From: CAZSAK01 sp964605155
GTDB lineage: Bacteria; Pseudomonadota; Gammaproteobacteria; SZUA-140
Assembly (NCBI GenBank): GCA_964605155.1
Contig: CAZSAK010000011.1
Location: 1-64,000, forward strand
Length of the DNA: 64,000 nt
Direction: 5' to 3'
Position numbers and translations under genes: made by a program. Below, piece after piece: positions 49,760 to 60,255 of the stretch (positions are counted from its first letter, which is position 1; the number at the start of each line of letters is the position of its first letter). Under the pieces are notes generated by a model. It did not search any database and was not told the origin of the DNA. It saw only the letters and a program-made list of their open reading frames with translations.

Positions 49760-52700
49760 ATGGATAAGGTATATCCCGGCTTGTATCGGCCGGAATTTGA
49801 AAAAGACAGTTGCGGTTTCGGATTGATCGCCCAGATGGACGGTGTCGCGAGTCACTGGCTGGTTCGCACCGCTATCGGTTCACTGGCTTGTCTGACCCAT
49901 CGGGGTGCTGTTGCTGCAGACGGCAAGACCGGAGATGGCTGCGGCCTGTTATTAAATAAACCGGACGAATTTTTGCGCGCCGTTGCCGCGCAAGAGGGAT
50001 TTGAGCTGACTCCCTTATATAGCGTTGGCATGGTGTTTCTCAACCAGGACCGGAAACTTGCAAGTCTGGCTAGGCAACAACTTGAGCAAGAACTTTCCGC
50101 TGGAGGTCTGAGCGTCGCCGGCTGGCGTACTGTCCCGATAAATCCCGATGCCTGTGGTGATGAGGCCCTTGAAAGCCTGCCCGTCATCGAACAGGTGTTC
50201 GTCAACGCCCCGCAAGCCATGGCAGAAGACGCCTTCGAAAGATACTTATACATTGCACGACGTCGTTGTGAGAAAGGCATTGACGTGGAGGACACGACTT
50301 TCTATGTACCCAGTCTGTCGGCACGCGTCATCTCCTATAAAGGGCTGATCATGCCGGCGAACCTGCCTGTGTTTTATCAGGATCTGAACGATGAGCGCAT
50401 GGCTTCATCGCTGTGCGTGTTTCATCAGCGGTTTTCAACCAATACCTGGCCGGAATGGCGCCTGGCGCAGCCTTTCCGCTACCTCGCCCACAACGGTGAG
50501 ATCAATACCATCCAGGGCAACCGCAACTGGGCAGTGGCTCGCGGTCATAAATTCGAGACCCCGCTTATCCCCGATATGGAAGATGTGCGACCGCTCGTGT
50601 CGGCACAAGATTCGGATTCTTGCAGTCTCGATAACATGCTCGAGGTCCTGCTGGCAGGCGGGATGGACATTTTCCGCGCGATGCGCTTACTGATTCCTGC
50701 AGCCTGGCAGAATGTTGAAACCATGGACTCCGATCTAAGTGGTTTCTATGAATATCATTCCATGCACATGGAGCCATGGGACGGCCCGGCCGGTATTGTA
50801 TTAACGGACGGCCGTTATGCTGCCTGTGTCATGGATCGTAATGGCCTGCGTCCGGCGCGTTATGTTGTTACCCGTGATCGGCACATCACATTGGCATCAG
50901 AGATCGGAGTTTACGAGTATGACCCACAAGAGGTCGTCGCGAAGGGCAGATTAAAGCCCGGACAGATGATTGCGGCCGATACACAAACCGGGCGATTGAT
51001 GTTCCCCGGGGATATTGATGACCTGCTCAAGGCCCGCCAGCCATACAAGTCCTGGCTCAAGCAGCATGTCAAGCATGTCGAAAGCAAACTTGCGGGAGAG
51101 GTGTTGACCGAAAACCCGCTCGATAAGGTAATGCTCTCGGTGTATCAAAAGATGTTCCTGGTCACATTTGAGGAACGCGACCAGGTACTGCGCGTTCTCG
51201 CGGAGGCTGGTCAGGAGGCCGTCGGATCGATGGGTGATGATACACCCATGCCGGTACTCTCTAGACGGGTACGTTCCTTGTTTGATTATTTTCGCCAACA
51301 GTTCGCGCAGGTGACCAATCCACCCATCGATCCCTTGCGTGAACAGATCGTAATGTCCCTTGAGACGTGTTTCGGGCGTGAGCGCAACCTTTTCGAGGAA
51401 ACTCCCGAGCATGCCTCCCGGTTACTGGTCGATTCTCCGGTGCTGACACAAGGCAAGTTCCAGAACCTGATGACTCTGGATGATCCCGACTACGCCCATG
51501 AGCTGATCGAACTTAATTACGATGCTCAACTCGGTTTGAGGGATGCCATTACATCGGTTTGCGACCAGGCAGTGGAAGCAGTACGCAACGGGAAAATCAT
51601 TCTGGTACTTTCGGATCGTAAACTGGAAAAAGGCAAACTGCCGATACACGCGCTGTTGGCAACCGGAGCCGTACATCATCGTTTGATAAGTGAAGGCCTG
51701 CGTTGCGATGCAAATATTATCGTCGAAACGGCGGTAACCCGTGACCCTCACCATTTTGCGGTACTGATCGGTTACGGGGCCACAGCGATCTATCCGTATC
51801 TTGCCTTTGAATGTCTGCAGGATTTGATCGATACCAAAGAAATTATCGGCAAGACATCCAGGGAGCTGACCATTGCCTATTGCAGGGGTATCAATAAGGG
51901 GCTTTACAAGATCATTTCCAAAATGGGAATCTCGACCATCGCCAGTTACCGCGGCGCGCAGTTATTCGAGATCGTCGGCCTGCATCATGACGTCGTGGAA
52001 CTATGTTTCACCGGGACGACTAGTCGTATACAGGGTACCAGCTTCGACGAGCTGCATAGTGATCTGCAACAAGTTGCCAAAACTGCTTGGAATCGACGTA
52101 AATCCTATGAACAGGGTGGATTGCTGAAGTTCGTCTATGGCCAGGAATACCATGCCTACAATCCCGATGTGATCCGAACATTGCGTGCAGCGGTCCAGGA
52201 AGGTGACTATAAAAAATACCTGGAGTATGCCGAGATCGTCAACACTCGCCCAGTCACTGCATTGCGTGATCTGTTCGTGCTACGTGAAGATACCACACCG
52301 ATCCCGATCGATGATGTAGAGTCCGTCGAGGCAATCCTGCCACGGTTTGATTCTGCGGGCATGTCGCTCGGTGCGCTGTCACCCGAGGCGCACGAGGCAT
52401 TGGCTATAGCCATGAACCGACTTGGTGGGCGCTCGAATTCCGGTGAAGGCGGTGAAGACCCGCAGCGTTACGGTACCGAGAGGATGTCCAAGATCAAGCA
52501 GGTGGCATCCGGTCGCTTTGGTGTCACTCCAGCCTATCTTGTCAATGCGGAGGTATTGCAGATCAAGATCGCGCAGGGCGCTAAACCGGGTGAAGGCGGG
52601 CAGTTACCGGGACAGAAGGTCAACGAAATGATCGCCAGGCTGCGCTACGCACGCCCCGGTGTTGCTTTGATTTCACCGCCACCACACCATGATATCTACT

Positions 52701-54220
52701 CCATCGAGGATCTGGCTCAACTGATCTTTGATCTCAAGCAGGTTAATCCGCAGGCATTCGTATCGGTCAAACTGGTAGCGGGACCGGGAGTTGGTACCAT
52801 TGCCGCCGGCGTGGCCAAGGCCTATGCAGACTTTATTACCATCGCCGGACATGATGGCGGCACTGGAGCAAGCCCGTTGACGTCCGTGCGCTATGCAGGA
52901 ACACCCTGGGAGCTGGGCCTGTCCGAAACCCATCAAATCCTGAGGGCCAACAATCTGCGTGACAAGGTTAGGGTACAGACGGACGGTGGTTTAAAAACCG
53001 GTCTGGATGTCATCAAGGCCGCGATACTCGGTGCCGAGAGTTTCGGTTTCGGTACTGCACCAATGGTGGCCCTTGGTTGCAAGTATCTACGTATCTGCCA
53101 TCTGAATAATTGCGCTACAGGAGTTGCGACACAAAACAACGTTTTGCGCATGAAGCATTTTATAGGGATGCCGGAAATGGTCATGAATTATTTTCGTTTC
53201 GTGTCACAGGAGGTGCGTGAGTGGCTCGCCAGGCTGGGCGTGAAGAGTCTTGCCGATATAATCGGACGCAAGGACTTGCTGAGGGTGCTGCCGGGTACGA
53301 CCGACAAGCAACGCCGTCTGGATCTTACTCCGATCCTGGCAGATGACAATTTTATGAAGGACAAGCCGCAGTACTGCACTTTGCAATACAACACGCCATT
53401 CGACAAGGGTGAACTGGCTGAACACATCGTCAGGGATACTCTTGAAGCGATAGAAGGCAAACGTGGTGGTGAATTTTCCTATCATATCCGTAATCATAAT
53501 CGCTCAATCGGTGCACGGGTCTCGGGCGAGATCGCACGTCGTCACGGTAATCAAGGTATGGCCGATGTACCGATCAGGCTACGTTTTTCCGGATCGGCGG
53601 GGCAAAGTTTCGGGGTTTGGAATGCGGGCGGTTTGTATCTGTCGCTGGAAGGGGATGCTAATGATTACGTTGGCAAGGGCATGGCGGGCGGCAAGATAGT
53701 AATCTATCCGCCGCAGGCCTCTTCCTTCAACAGCAACGAAACCGTCATCGTCGGTAATACTTGCCTGTATGGCGCCACCGGCGGCAAGTTTTTCGCAGCC
53801 GGAATGGCGGGTGAACGATTTGCCGTGCGCAATTCCGGGGTGCATGCAGTGATTGAGGGCGTCGGTGACCACGGTTGTGAATACATGACCGGTGGCGTGG
53901 TCGTCGTCCTGGGTCAGAGCGGTATCAATTTCGGCGCCGGGATGACAGGGGGTTTTTCCTTCGTGCTGGATCTGAACAATACTTTTGTCGATTGCTACAA
54001 CCATGAACTCATCGACATTCACCGTATACACACAGAAAGTATGGGAGCGCATAACAATTACCTGCATGATCTGATCGAGGAATTCGTTGCTGAGACTGGC
54101 AGCCGTTGGGGACAATCGATACTGGACGATTATAATGATCTGGTAAGCAGGTTCTGGCTGGTCAAACCCAAGGCCTCTGATCTGCAGACCCTTATCGATA
54201 CCCTGCGGCGTGCCGCGTAA
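49760..54220 (+). CDS. gltB: Glutamate synthase (NADPH) large subunit
   Basis: 1,486 residues, full length. The Ntn glutaminase nucleophile is Cys18 (DSCGFGLIA), exposed after propeptide removal. The synthase barrel contains RFDSAGMSLGALSPEAHEALAIAMNRLGG, GGEDPQRY and the 3Fe-4S cluster cysteines in GCKYLRICHLNNCATGVATQ (split: CKYLRICHLNNC). The C-terminal beta-helix (VRLRF..G.S.G) has GAGMTGG. It makes two glutamates from glutamine and 2-oxoglutarate with GltD. Followed 18 bp later by gltD. Confidence 0.97.
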   Translation: MDKVYPGLYRPEFEKDSCGFGLIAQMDGVASHWLVRTAIGSLACLTHRGAVAADGKTGDGCGLLLNKPDEFLRAVAAQEGFELTPLYSVGMVFLNQDRKLASLARQQLEQELSAGGLSVAGWRTVPINPDACGDEALESLPVIEQVFVNAPQAMAEDAFERYLYIARRRCEKGIDVEDTTFYVPSLSARVISYKGLIMPANLPVFYQDLNDERMASSLCVFHQRFSTNTWPEWRLAQPFRYLAHNGEINTIQGNRNWAVARGHKFETPLIPDMEDVRPLVSAQDSDSCSLDNMLEVLLAGGMDIFRAMRLLIPAAWQNVETMDSDLSGFYEYHSMHMEPWDGPAGIVLTDGRYAACVMDRNGLRPARYVVTRDRHITLASEIGVYEYDPQEVVAKGRLKPGQMIAADTQTGRLMFPGDIDDLLKARQPYKSWLKQHVKHVESKLAGEVLTENPLDKVMLSVYQKMFLVTFEERDQVLRVLAEAGQEAVGSMGDDTPMPVLSRRVRSLFDYFRQQFAQVTNPPIDPLREQIVMSLETCFGRERNLFEETPEHASRLLVDSPVLTQGKFQNLMTLDDPDYAHELIELNYDAQLGLRDAITSVCDQAVEAVRNGKIILVLSDRKLEKGKLPIHALLATGAVHHRLISEGLRCDANIIVETAVTRDPHHFAVLIGYGATAIYPYLAFECLQDLIDTKEIIGKTSRELTIAYCRGINKGLYKIISKMGISTIASYRGAQLFEIVGLHHDVVELCFTGTTSRIQGTSFDELHSDLQQVAKTAWNRRKSYEQGGLLKFVYGQEYHAYNPDVIRTLRAAVQEGDYKKYLEYAEIVNTRPVTALRDLFVLREDTTPIPIDDVESVEAILPRFDSAGMSLGALSPEAHEALAIAMNRLGGRSNSGEGGEDPQRYGTERMSKIKQVASGRFGVTPAYLVNAEVLQIKIAQGAKPGEGGQLPGQKVNEMIARLRYARPGVALISPPPHHDIYSIEDLAQLIFDLKQVNPQAFVSVKLVAGPGVGTIAAGVAKAYADFITIAGHDGGTGASPLTSVRYAGTPWELGLSETHQILRANNLRDKVRVQTDGGLKTGLDVIKAAILGAESFGFGTAPMVALGCKYLRICHLNNCATGVATQNNVLRMKHFIGMPEMVMNYFRFVSQEVREWLARLGVKSLADIIGRKDLLRVLPGTTDKQRRLDLTPILADDNFMKDKPQYCTLQYNTPFDKGELAEHIVRDTLEAIEGKRGGEFSYHIRNHNRSIGARVSGEIARRHGNQGMADVPIRLRFSGSAGQSFGVWNAGGLYLSLEGDANDYVGKGMAGGKIVIYPPQASSFNSNETVIVGNTCLYGATGGKFFAAGMAGERFAVRNSGVHAVIEGVGDHGCEYMTGGVVVVLGQSGINFGAGMTGGFSFVLDLNNTFVDCYNHELIDIHRIHTESMGAHNNYLHDLIEEFVAETGSRWGQSILDDYNDLVSRFWLVKPKASDLQTLIDTLRRAA

Positions 54221-54238
54221 ACCCACTGGTTCCGAACC

Positions 54239-55645
54239 ATGGCAAATGATTTTCAGTTTCTGGATGTGCCGCGCAAGGATCCCGATATCAAGCCCGTCGA
54301 GATCCGTATCCATGAATTCAAGGAGATCTATGGTCAATATGACGTAGCCGCTGCCGCCAGCCAGTCGGCACGTTGCATCTCCTGCGGCAATCCTTATTGT
54401 GAATGGAAATGCCCGGTTCATAACTACATCCCGAACTGGTTAAAACTCATCAAGGAAGGAAATCTGTTCGAGGCGGCGGAATTGTCGCATCGCACCAATT
54501 CACTACCGGAAGTCTGTGGTCGGATATGTCCACAGGACCGTCTGTGCGAAGGCGCCTGTACCCTGAATGACGGTTTCGGTGCTGTCACAATCGGAGCCGT
54601 TGAAAAATACATTACCGATGAGGCTATCAAGGCTGGCTGGCGCCCCGACATGTCTGGGGTTGTCGATACCGGCAAGCGCGTCGCAGTCGTAGGTGCAGGA
54701 CCTGCAGGCCTGGGTTGTGCCGATATCCTGGTGCGTAACGGTGTCCAGCCGGTGGTTTATGACCGCTATCCCGAGATCGGCGGGTTGCTCAGCTTCGGGA
54801 TACCTTCCTTCAAGCTCGAAAAAGAGGTCGTTAAAACAAGGCGCGCATTGATGGAGGAGATGGGTGTAGAGTTTGTATTGAACATGAATATCGGCACGGA
54901 CATCCCGTTTCAGAAACTGCTTGATGATTATGATGCCGTGTTTCTCGGTATGGGTACCTATACGTACATGAAGGGTGGTTTTCAAGGCGAACAGCTTCCC
55001 GGTGTCTACGAGGCGCTGCCTTATCTGATATCCAACAACAATCGAACTCTCGGCTTTGAAAAAAGTCCTGACGATTATATTGACATGGCCGGGCAGCGGG
55101 TAGTGGTGCTCGGCGGGGGAGATACCGCTATGGATTGTAACCGGACCGCAATTCGCCAGGGAGCGGCCAGTGTCACCTGTGCCTATCGTCGTGACGAGGC
55201 CAATATGCCGGGTTCACGACGCGAGGTCGCCAACGCCAAGGATGAAGGGGTAAAGTTCCTGTGGAATCGTCAGCCCGTCGAGATCGTGGGTGATACCAGG
55301 GCTGAGGGTGTCAAGGTGGTTACCACCGAACTGGGTAAACCTGATGCATCTGGACGCCGCACCCCTCAAGTGATACACGGAAGCGAAGAAATCGTCCCCG
55401 CCGACAGGGTGATCATAGCATTCGGATTCCGTCCCAGTCCGCCGCAGTGGTTCGAGCAATTCGGGATCGACGTCGACGAACGTGGCCGTGTCAGGGCGGC
55501 GTCCCACAATGTCTTCCAGTTCCAGACCAGTAATCCCAAGGTTTTTGCAGGCGGGGATATGGTAAGAGGTGCAGATCTGGTCGTGACCGCGGTCTTCGAA
55601 GGGCGGGAGGCTGCCATGGGTATCCTGGATTATCTCGAGGTCTGA
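54239..55645 (+). CDS. gltD: Glutamate synthase (NADPH) small subunit
   Basis: 468 residues. N-terminal 4Fe-4S cysteines (ARCISCGNPYCEWKCPVHN; GRICPQDRLCEGAC), FAD site VAVVGAGPAGLGCAD, NADPH site VVVLGGGDTAMDCNRTA and C-terminal VFAGGDMVRGADLVVTAV. It passes electrons from NADPH to GltB. Confidence 0.96.
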   Translation: MANDFQFLDVPRKDPDIKPVEIRIHEFKEIYGQYDVAAAASQSARCISCGNPYCEWKCPVHNYIPNWLKLIKEGNLFEAAELSHRTNSLPEVCGRICPQDRLCEGACTLNDGFGAVTIGAVEKYITDEAIKAGWRPDMSGVVDTGKRVAVVGAGPAGLGCADILVRNGVQPVVYDRYPEIGGLLSFGIPSFKLEKEVVKTRRALMEEMGVEFVLNMNIGTDIPFQKLLDDYDAVFLGMGTYTYMKGGFQGEQLPGVYEALPYLISNNNRTLGFEKSPDDYIDMAGQRVVVLGGGDTAMDCNRTAIRQGAASVTCAYRRDEANMPGSRREVANAKDEGVKFLWNRQPVEIVGDTRAEGVKVVTTELGKPDASGRRTPQVIHGSEEIVPADRVIIAFGFRPSPPQWFEQFGIDVDERGRVRAASHNVFQFQTSNPKVFAGGDMVRGADLVVTAVFEGREAAMGILDYLEV

Positions 55646-55667
55646 TTCAGTTATAATTGGTAGGATC

Positions 55668-56756
55668 ATGAATGCCAATCCGAAAGACCTGAAGCCCGCG
55701 CTCAAGAATGATCGTTTGTTACGCGCCTTGTTGCGAGAGCCAGTCGATGTCACCCCTGTGTGGATGATGCGCCAGGCAGGACGTTACCTGCCCGAATACC
55801 GCGCCACCCGTGAGAAAGCCGGCAGTTTTATGAATCTGTGCACCACCCCCGACCTGGCATGCGAGGCGACATTGCAGCCTCTCAAGCGGTTTGCGCTGGA
55901 TGCCGCGATCCTGTTTTCCGATATCCTGACCATCCCGGATGCTATGGGACTTGGTTTGAGATTTGCCGCTGGAGAGGGCCCTCAATTCGCACGACCGATT
56001 CGTAACGCTGCTGATATCAAGGCTCTTGGTGTACCTGATCCGGAACAGGAATTACGCTATGTCATCGATGCGGTCAGGTTGATCCGTCGTGAACTGGCGG
56101 GAAGCGTCCCGCTGATCGGTTTCTCCGGTAGTCCTTGGACACTGGCCACCTATATGGTTGAAGGTAGTGGCAGCAAGGAATTCGCCCGGGTCAAGGGCAT
56201 GCTGTTCGAGCAGCCGTCACTATTGCACGGACTGCTTGATAAACTTGCACAGTCCGTGACTGTGTATCTCAATGCACAGATCAACGCCGGTGCCCAGGCC
56301 GTCATGCTGTTCGATACCTGGGGTGGTGTATTGACCACGCGTGATTATCGGATCTTTTCCCTCGAATACATGATAAAGATCATTGACGGCCTGGTACGTG
56401 AATACGACGGCAGACGCGTGCCCGTCATCCTGTTTACCAAGGGCGGCCAGACATGGCTGGAGGCAATGGCAGATACTGGTTGTGACGCGCTGGGTATCGA
56501 CTGGACCATTGAGCTTTCCCAGGCGCGGGCGCGTGTAGGTGACCGCGTTGCCTTGCAAGGCAATATGGATCCCTGTGTATTGTATGCATCTCCTGCACGC
56601 ATCAGGGAGGAGGTCGCCGTCATACTTGGCAGTTTCGGCAAGGGTCACGGACATGTTTTCAACCTCGGCCATGGCATACATCCTCATGTCGATCCGGAGC
56701 ACGCAGGTGTGTTTGTCGATGCAGTGCACGAATTGAGTGTACCCTATCATCAATAG
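55668..56756 (+). CDS. hemE: Uroporphyrinogen decarboxylase
   Basis: 362 residues. Signatures: PVWMMRQAGRYLPEYRATR at the N-terminus, the catalytic Asp in ILFSDILTIPDAMG, GFSGSPWTLATYMVEG, and NLGHGIHPHVDPEH with the catalytic His region. It removes four acetate carboxyls from uroporphyrinogen III to give coproporphyrinogen. Often directly after gltD in gammaproteobacteria, as here. Confidence 0.96.
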   Translation: MNANPKDLKPALKNDRLLRALLREPVDVTPVWMMRQAGRYLPEYRATREKAGSFMNLCTTPDLACEATLQPLKRFALDAAILFSDILTIPDAMGLGLRFAAGEGPQFARPIRNAADIKALGVPDPEQELRYVIDAVRLIRRELAGSVPLIGFSGSPWTLATYMVEGSGSKEFARVKGMLFEQPSLLHGLLDKLAQSVTVYLNAQINAGAQAVMLFDTWGGVLTTRDYRIFSLEYMIKIIDGLVREYDGRRVPVILFTKGGQTWLEAMADTGCDALGIDWTIELSQARARVGDRVALQGNMDPCVLYASPARIREEVAVILGSFGKGHGHVFNLGHGIHPHVDPEHAGVFVDAVHELSVPYHQ

Positions 56757-56778
56757 AATATTACGAGCCGAGCACGAT

Positions 56779-57672
56779 ATGGACCTGTTTACACCGATCA
56801 AACCCGAAATTCCGAAGGAATACGAAAAACTCCGCGACATGGAGGCTTTCAGTGAGGATATGTTTAACCGGATTGTCGAATTTCAGGAAAAATTGCATCC
56901 GGGATGGAACCCTGACTTGCCCTTCGATGAACGCATCAAAGGCCTGCCGCTGCATGCACTGGTATTCAGTAACCCCGATCGCGACCCCGAAAAATTCGGG
57001 CCCACCGTTGCGCCGTTTTACCCATTACGTGGAGAGATGAGGCAGATCGCCCACTTTGCCGGGCAGGTTGCGGATAATCCTGTCGTCTGTGATCTTCATC
57101 CGGGCAACGGTTTTATCGGAAGTTTGCTGGCACGGGAAGGTGTCAAGGTAATCGGCTGGCGTGATCCCGATGCCAAACCGAACCAGATAGCGGACTTCTA
57201 TGATCCCGATTATTATGAAATGCGCAGTGGCAAGATCGATGCCATCGATTTTCCTTTTGACGTTGCGTTTTCAGCCTGGATGCCCTCAGAGGTCAACTGT
57301 ACGCGTGATATCCTGAGATATCGTCCCAAGCTGATCGTCTATGTCCATACTGATCACACCGATGAGATCAGCGGCAGGAAACAGACCGGTACGACCGCCG
57401 CCTATAACGAGTTGCCTTCCCGTTACCGCCTGATCGGTGAATGGTCGATAACGCGGCCCAAGGATTTTCTGAATGAGATCTGGGTGGAACTGACGCCGAA
57501 CATAGAAGAAACGCGAATGGTCAAGATATTTGCAGACGAACCGTATCATGACGTTAATGTCAATGTTGATCTTGGAGAAGCCGCACCTTATGGATGGGAG
57601 AATGAACTTGATATGGTGCTCACCGCCCTGAAGGCAAAACTGCATCTAAGAGATGCCGGCTTCCCGGTTTAA
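56779..57672 (+). CDS. Conserved protein with SAM-methyltransferase-like core
   Basis: 297 residues from the ATG at 56779 (MDLFTPIKPEIP), 22 bp after hemE. A helical N-terminus (EKLRDMEAFSEDMFNRIVEFQEKL) precedes a Rossmann-like region VVCDLHPGNGFIGSLLAREGVKVIGW, which resembles the SAM-binding loop of class I methyltransferases but has DLHPGNG in place of the usual DxGxGxG. A following DVAFSAWMPSEVN would be the acidic strand end. I recognise no named family; no substrate can be suggested. Confidence 0.6.
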   Translation: MDLFTPIKPEIPKEYEKLRDMEAFSEDMFNRIVEFQEKLHPGWNPDLPFDERIKGLPLHALVFSNPDRDPEKFGPTVAPFYPLRGEMRQIAHFAGQVADNPVVCDLHPGNGFIGSLLAREGVKVIGWRDPDAKPNQIADFYDPDYYEMRSGKIDAIDFPFDVAFSAWMPSEVNCTRDILRYRPKLIVYVHTDHTDEISGRKQTGTTAAYNELPSRYRLIGEWSITRPKDFLNEIWVELTPNIEETRMVKIFADEPYHDVNVNVDLGEAAPYGWENELDMVLTALKAKLHLRDAGFPV

Positions 57673-57814
57673 TGTTCGCCGCATCATTTTCCTATGCGCA
57701 GTTGATATCCGTTCCCGTACACCGTGAGTGTCCACACAACACCTCTGCGCTAGAGGGAATTTATCGGGTTATTCGTTGTCTATCTATATGATGTTTATAT
57801 CAGAGAGGGATAAT

Positions 57815-58252
57815 ATGGCAATAGAAAAATTACGTGGAAAAGTCAATCACTTAAAGACGTCAGCCAAGCAAGGAACGGCAGCGTTCCGACTCGACGGCCG
57901 TAATGTCATAGTGCCACATGACCTGGTCGATAAGGTACGTGAGGGAGAAGATATCGAGGTGGCAGGGACAATCAGCAAGGGTGAGTTGCACGCCATGGCG
58001 GTCAGGGATGTCAAGCAGGACAGGATTTCGCACGTAGATGTGACCATGTATGTCTTTCTCATCGGCATCGCAGGATTTCTGTGGGCCTTATGCGGCGTAC
58101 TGGGGCTGCGTGCCATGGGCACCGGTGCGATCATTACAGAATCGGTCGACGACATTGTTGCAATCGCCGGGTTCATTACCGTTCTGATGGCAATTCGACA
58201 CCTGTCCCTGATAAACAAGGCTTCCAACCAGCTGAAATACCCCTGGTTGTGA
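57815..58252 (+). CDS. Small inner-membrane protein
   Basis: 145 residues from the ATG at 57815 (MAIEKLRGKVNHL), with AGAGAGGG upstream. Residues 1-70 look like a small beta domain (FRLDGRNVIVPHDLVDKVREGEDIEVAGTI) and two membrane segments follow (VTMYVFLIGIAGFLWALCGVLG; DDIVAIAGFITVLMAIRHL). No family is recognised. It ends 6 bp from the convergent yadH. Confidence 0.6.
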   Translation: MAIEKLRGKVNHLKTSAKQGTAAFRLDGRNVIVPHDLVDKVREGEDIEVAGTISKGELHAMAVRDVKQDRISHVDVTMYVFLIGIAGFLWALCGVLGLRAMGTGAIITESVDDIVAIAGFITVLMAIRHLSLINKASNQLKYPWL

Positions 58253-58258
58253 TCTACA

Positions 58259-59020
58259 TCAGGTCTTGAGACGATATCCCGTCTTGAAGATCCACCAGAC
58301 CGCCGCAAGGCACAGGGCGAGAAATACCAGTATCATAACCAGACTCATAATGACATTGACATCCGATACACCATAAAAACTCCAGCGAAATCCGCTGATC
58401 AGATAGACAACGGGATTTACCAGCGTGATCTTTTGCCAAATGGGCGGGAGCATGTCGATCGAATAGAAGGCGCCTCCGAGGAAGGTCAAGGGAGTGATGA
58501 CCATCAATGGCACGATCTGTAATTTCTGAAAATCATCAGCCCAGATACCGATGATAAACCCCAGCAAGCTGAATGAAACGGCGGTAAGCAACAGAAAAGC
58601 GCCCATCCACAATGGATGCGCAATCTGATAGTCCACAAATAACCGCGCAGTTGCGAGAATCAATACCCCCAGTATGACCGACTTGGTCGCCGCCGCTCCG
58701 ACGTATCCAAGAAGGATCTCGATATACGATATTGGCGCAGACAAGAGTTCATAAATGGTCCCTGTGAACTTTGGAAAATAGATACCAAACGATGCATTGG
58801 AGATGCTTTCACTCAATAACGACAACATCAGTAATCCCGGAATGATGAACGCGCCGTAACTGATGCCGTTGATATCACCCATACGTGAGCCAATCGCCGC
58901 GCCGAACACTATGAAATAGAGCGAGGTAGAAAGTATCGGGGAGGCGATACTTTCCATCAATGTACGCCCGGTACGCGCCATTTCGAATATGTAGATAGCG
59001 CGAATTGCATAGAAGTTCAT
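58259..59020 (-). CDS. yadH: ABC-2 transporter permease, YadH type
   Basis: 253 residues with six membrane helices of the ABC-2 type (RTLMESIASPILSTSLYFIVFGAAIG; PGLLMLSLLSESISNASFGIYFPKF; PLTFLGGAFYSIDMLPPIWQKI). Starts with the 4 bp ATGA overlap with its ATPase. It matches E. coli YadH in length and pattern; the exported substrate is unknown. Confidence 0.88.
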   Translation of the reverse strand: MNFYAIRAIYIFEMARTGRTLMESIASPILSTSLYFIVFGAAIGSRMGDINGISYGAFIIPGLLMLSLLSESISNASFGIYFPKFTGTIYELLSAPISYIEILLGYVGAAATKSVILGVLILATARLFVDYQIAHPLWMGAFLLLTAVSFSLLGFIIGIWADDFQKLQIVPLMVITPLTFLGGAFYSIDMLPPIWQKITLVNPVVYLISGFRWSFYGVSDVNVIMSLVMILVFLALCLAAVWWIFKTGYRLKT

Positions 59021-59943
59021 GATTGTTCCCTCACCAGATCGACGAAGATTTCCTCGAGTGAACTCTGGAGTGTGTTGAGATCCTTGTAGTCTATGCCGTA
59101 TTCGTTGAGTCGTCTGAGGAGGCCTGCAATACCCGTACGCTCGTGTTGTGCATCAAAAGTGAATACCAGCTCACTACCATCTGCTGAAAGTTCGAGCGGA
59201 TGAGCAGAGAGCTCATCGGGAATACGCTCGAGTGGATTCTGTAAATGGAGGCGCAGCTGTTTCTTGCCCAGCTTTTCCATCAAGGCGTGCTTGTCCTCTA
59301 CCAGAATGATTTCACCTTTGCGTATTACACCGATGCGGTCTGCCATTTCCTCGGCCTCTTTGATGTAGTGCGTAGTGAGGATAATGGTGACGCCACTCTT
59401 GCGCAACTCGCGCACCATATTCCACATCTCGCGACGCAATTCGACATCGACGCCAGCCGTCGGTTCATCGAGAAACAGGATCTGCGGTTCGTGTGACAAC
59501 GCCTTGGCGATCATCAGGCGTCGCTTCATGCCACCCGACAGGGTAATAATCTTGGCATCCTTCTTGTCCCATAGAGACAGATCACGCAGCACCTTCTGAA
59601 TATAAGCGGGATCGGGCGCCTTGCCGAACAGACCACGACTGAACTTGACGGTGCCCCACACACTTTCGAATGCATCAGTAGTAAGCTCTTGCGGAACGAG
59701 GCCGATCCTGGAGCGTACCTTACGATACTCCATTGTGATGTCATAACCATCAACCTTAATTCTGCCGCGGGTCGGGTTGACGATGCCACAGATTATGTTG
59801 ATCAGGGTTGTCTTACCGGCCCCGTTCGGACCCAGCAGTGCAAAAATCTCGCCGCGTCGAATCTCCAGGTTGGTGTCCTTGAGTGCCTGCAGTCCTGATG
59901 CATAGGTCTTATTTACATTGTTGATGGATATAATCGATTGCAC
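59017..59943 (-). CDS. yadG: ABC transporter ATP-binding protein, YadG type
   Basis: 308 residues, the length of E. coli YadG. Walker A LLGPNGAGKTTLI, Q-loop GLVPQELT, signature LSGGMKRRLMIAKAL, Walker B ILFLDEPTAGVDVELRR and switch His in ILTTHYIKEAEEM. The last 100 residues are the extra C-terminal domain of this exporter subgroup, related to NodI. Operon of two genes with yadH. Confidence 0.9.
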   Translation of the reverse strand: MQSIISINNVNKTYASGLQALKDTNLEIRRGEIFALLGPNGAGKTTLINIICGIVNPTRGRIKVDGYDITMEYRKVRSRIGLVPQELTTDAFESVWGTVKFSRGLFGKAPDPAYIQKVLRDLSLWDKKDAKIITLSGGMKRRLMIAKALSHEPQILFLDEPTAGVDVELRREMWNMVRELRKSGVTIILTTHYIKEAEEMADRIGVIRKGEIILVEDKHALMEKLGKKQLRLHLQNPLERIPDELSAHPLELSADGSELVFTFDAQHERTGIAGLLRRLNEYGIDYKDLNTLQSSLEEIFVDLVREQS

Positions 59944-60255
59944 GTATTCTCTCGATGCATAAGTGGAAGCTAATTATCCCAGAAATACAGCCCGTTAGAA
60001 ATTGCTGTTTATACGGAATTTTATTGTGGGGGTTCTGAGAATTTAATGCATATCAGATTGCACTATATAATTTCAATTATTATGTTCTCTTTGTGCTATA
60101 ATCTGCTTACATAATAATAGAAATAGACAATTAGAAACGTCTGAATTGTCATTGTCGGTGTTTTCTTCGCGGCCTTCCTTATCAACCGAGACTACGAAAA
60201 TTTTGAGCATTGCCGGCGGTTTAGCGCAAAAAACGAGGATTAATCAGAACCAATC
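59944..60255. other. Intergenic 312 bp with divergent promoters
   Basis: Very AT-rich upstream region of yadG (-) and the 84-residue gene (+). It contains TGCTATAAT at 60094-60102, a perfect extended -10. No RNA gene or repeat is seen. Confidence 0.4.
60094..60102 (+). promoter_or_regulatory. Extended -10 promoter (TGC TATAAT)
   Basis: TGn plus consensus TATAAT (60097-60102), with a weak -35; an extended -10 site can do without it. It lies about 155 bp before the small gene's ATG, leaving a long leader. Confidence 0.55.

Noticed and set aside
53579..54421. 280-codon minus-strand ORF
   Set aside because: Antisense to gltB and gltD, both certain.
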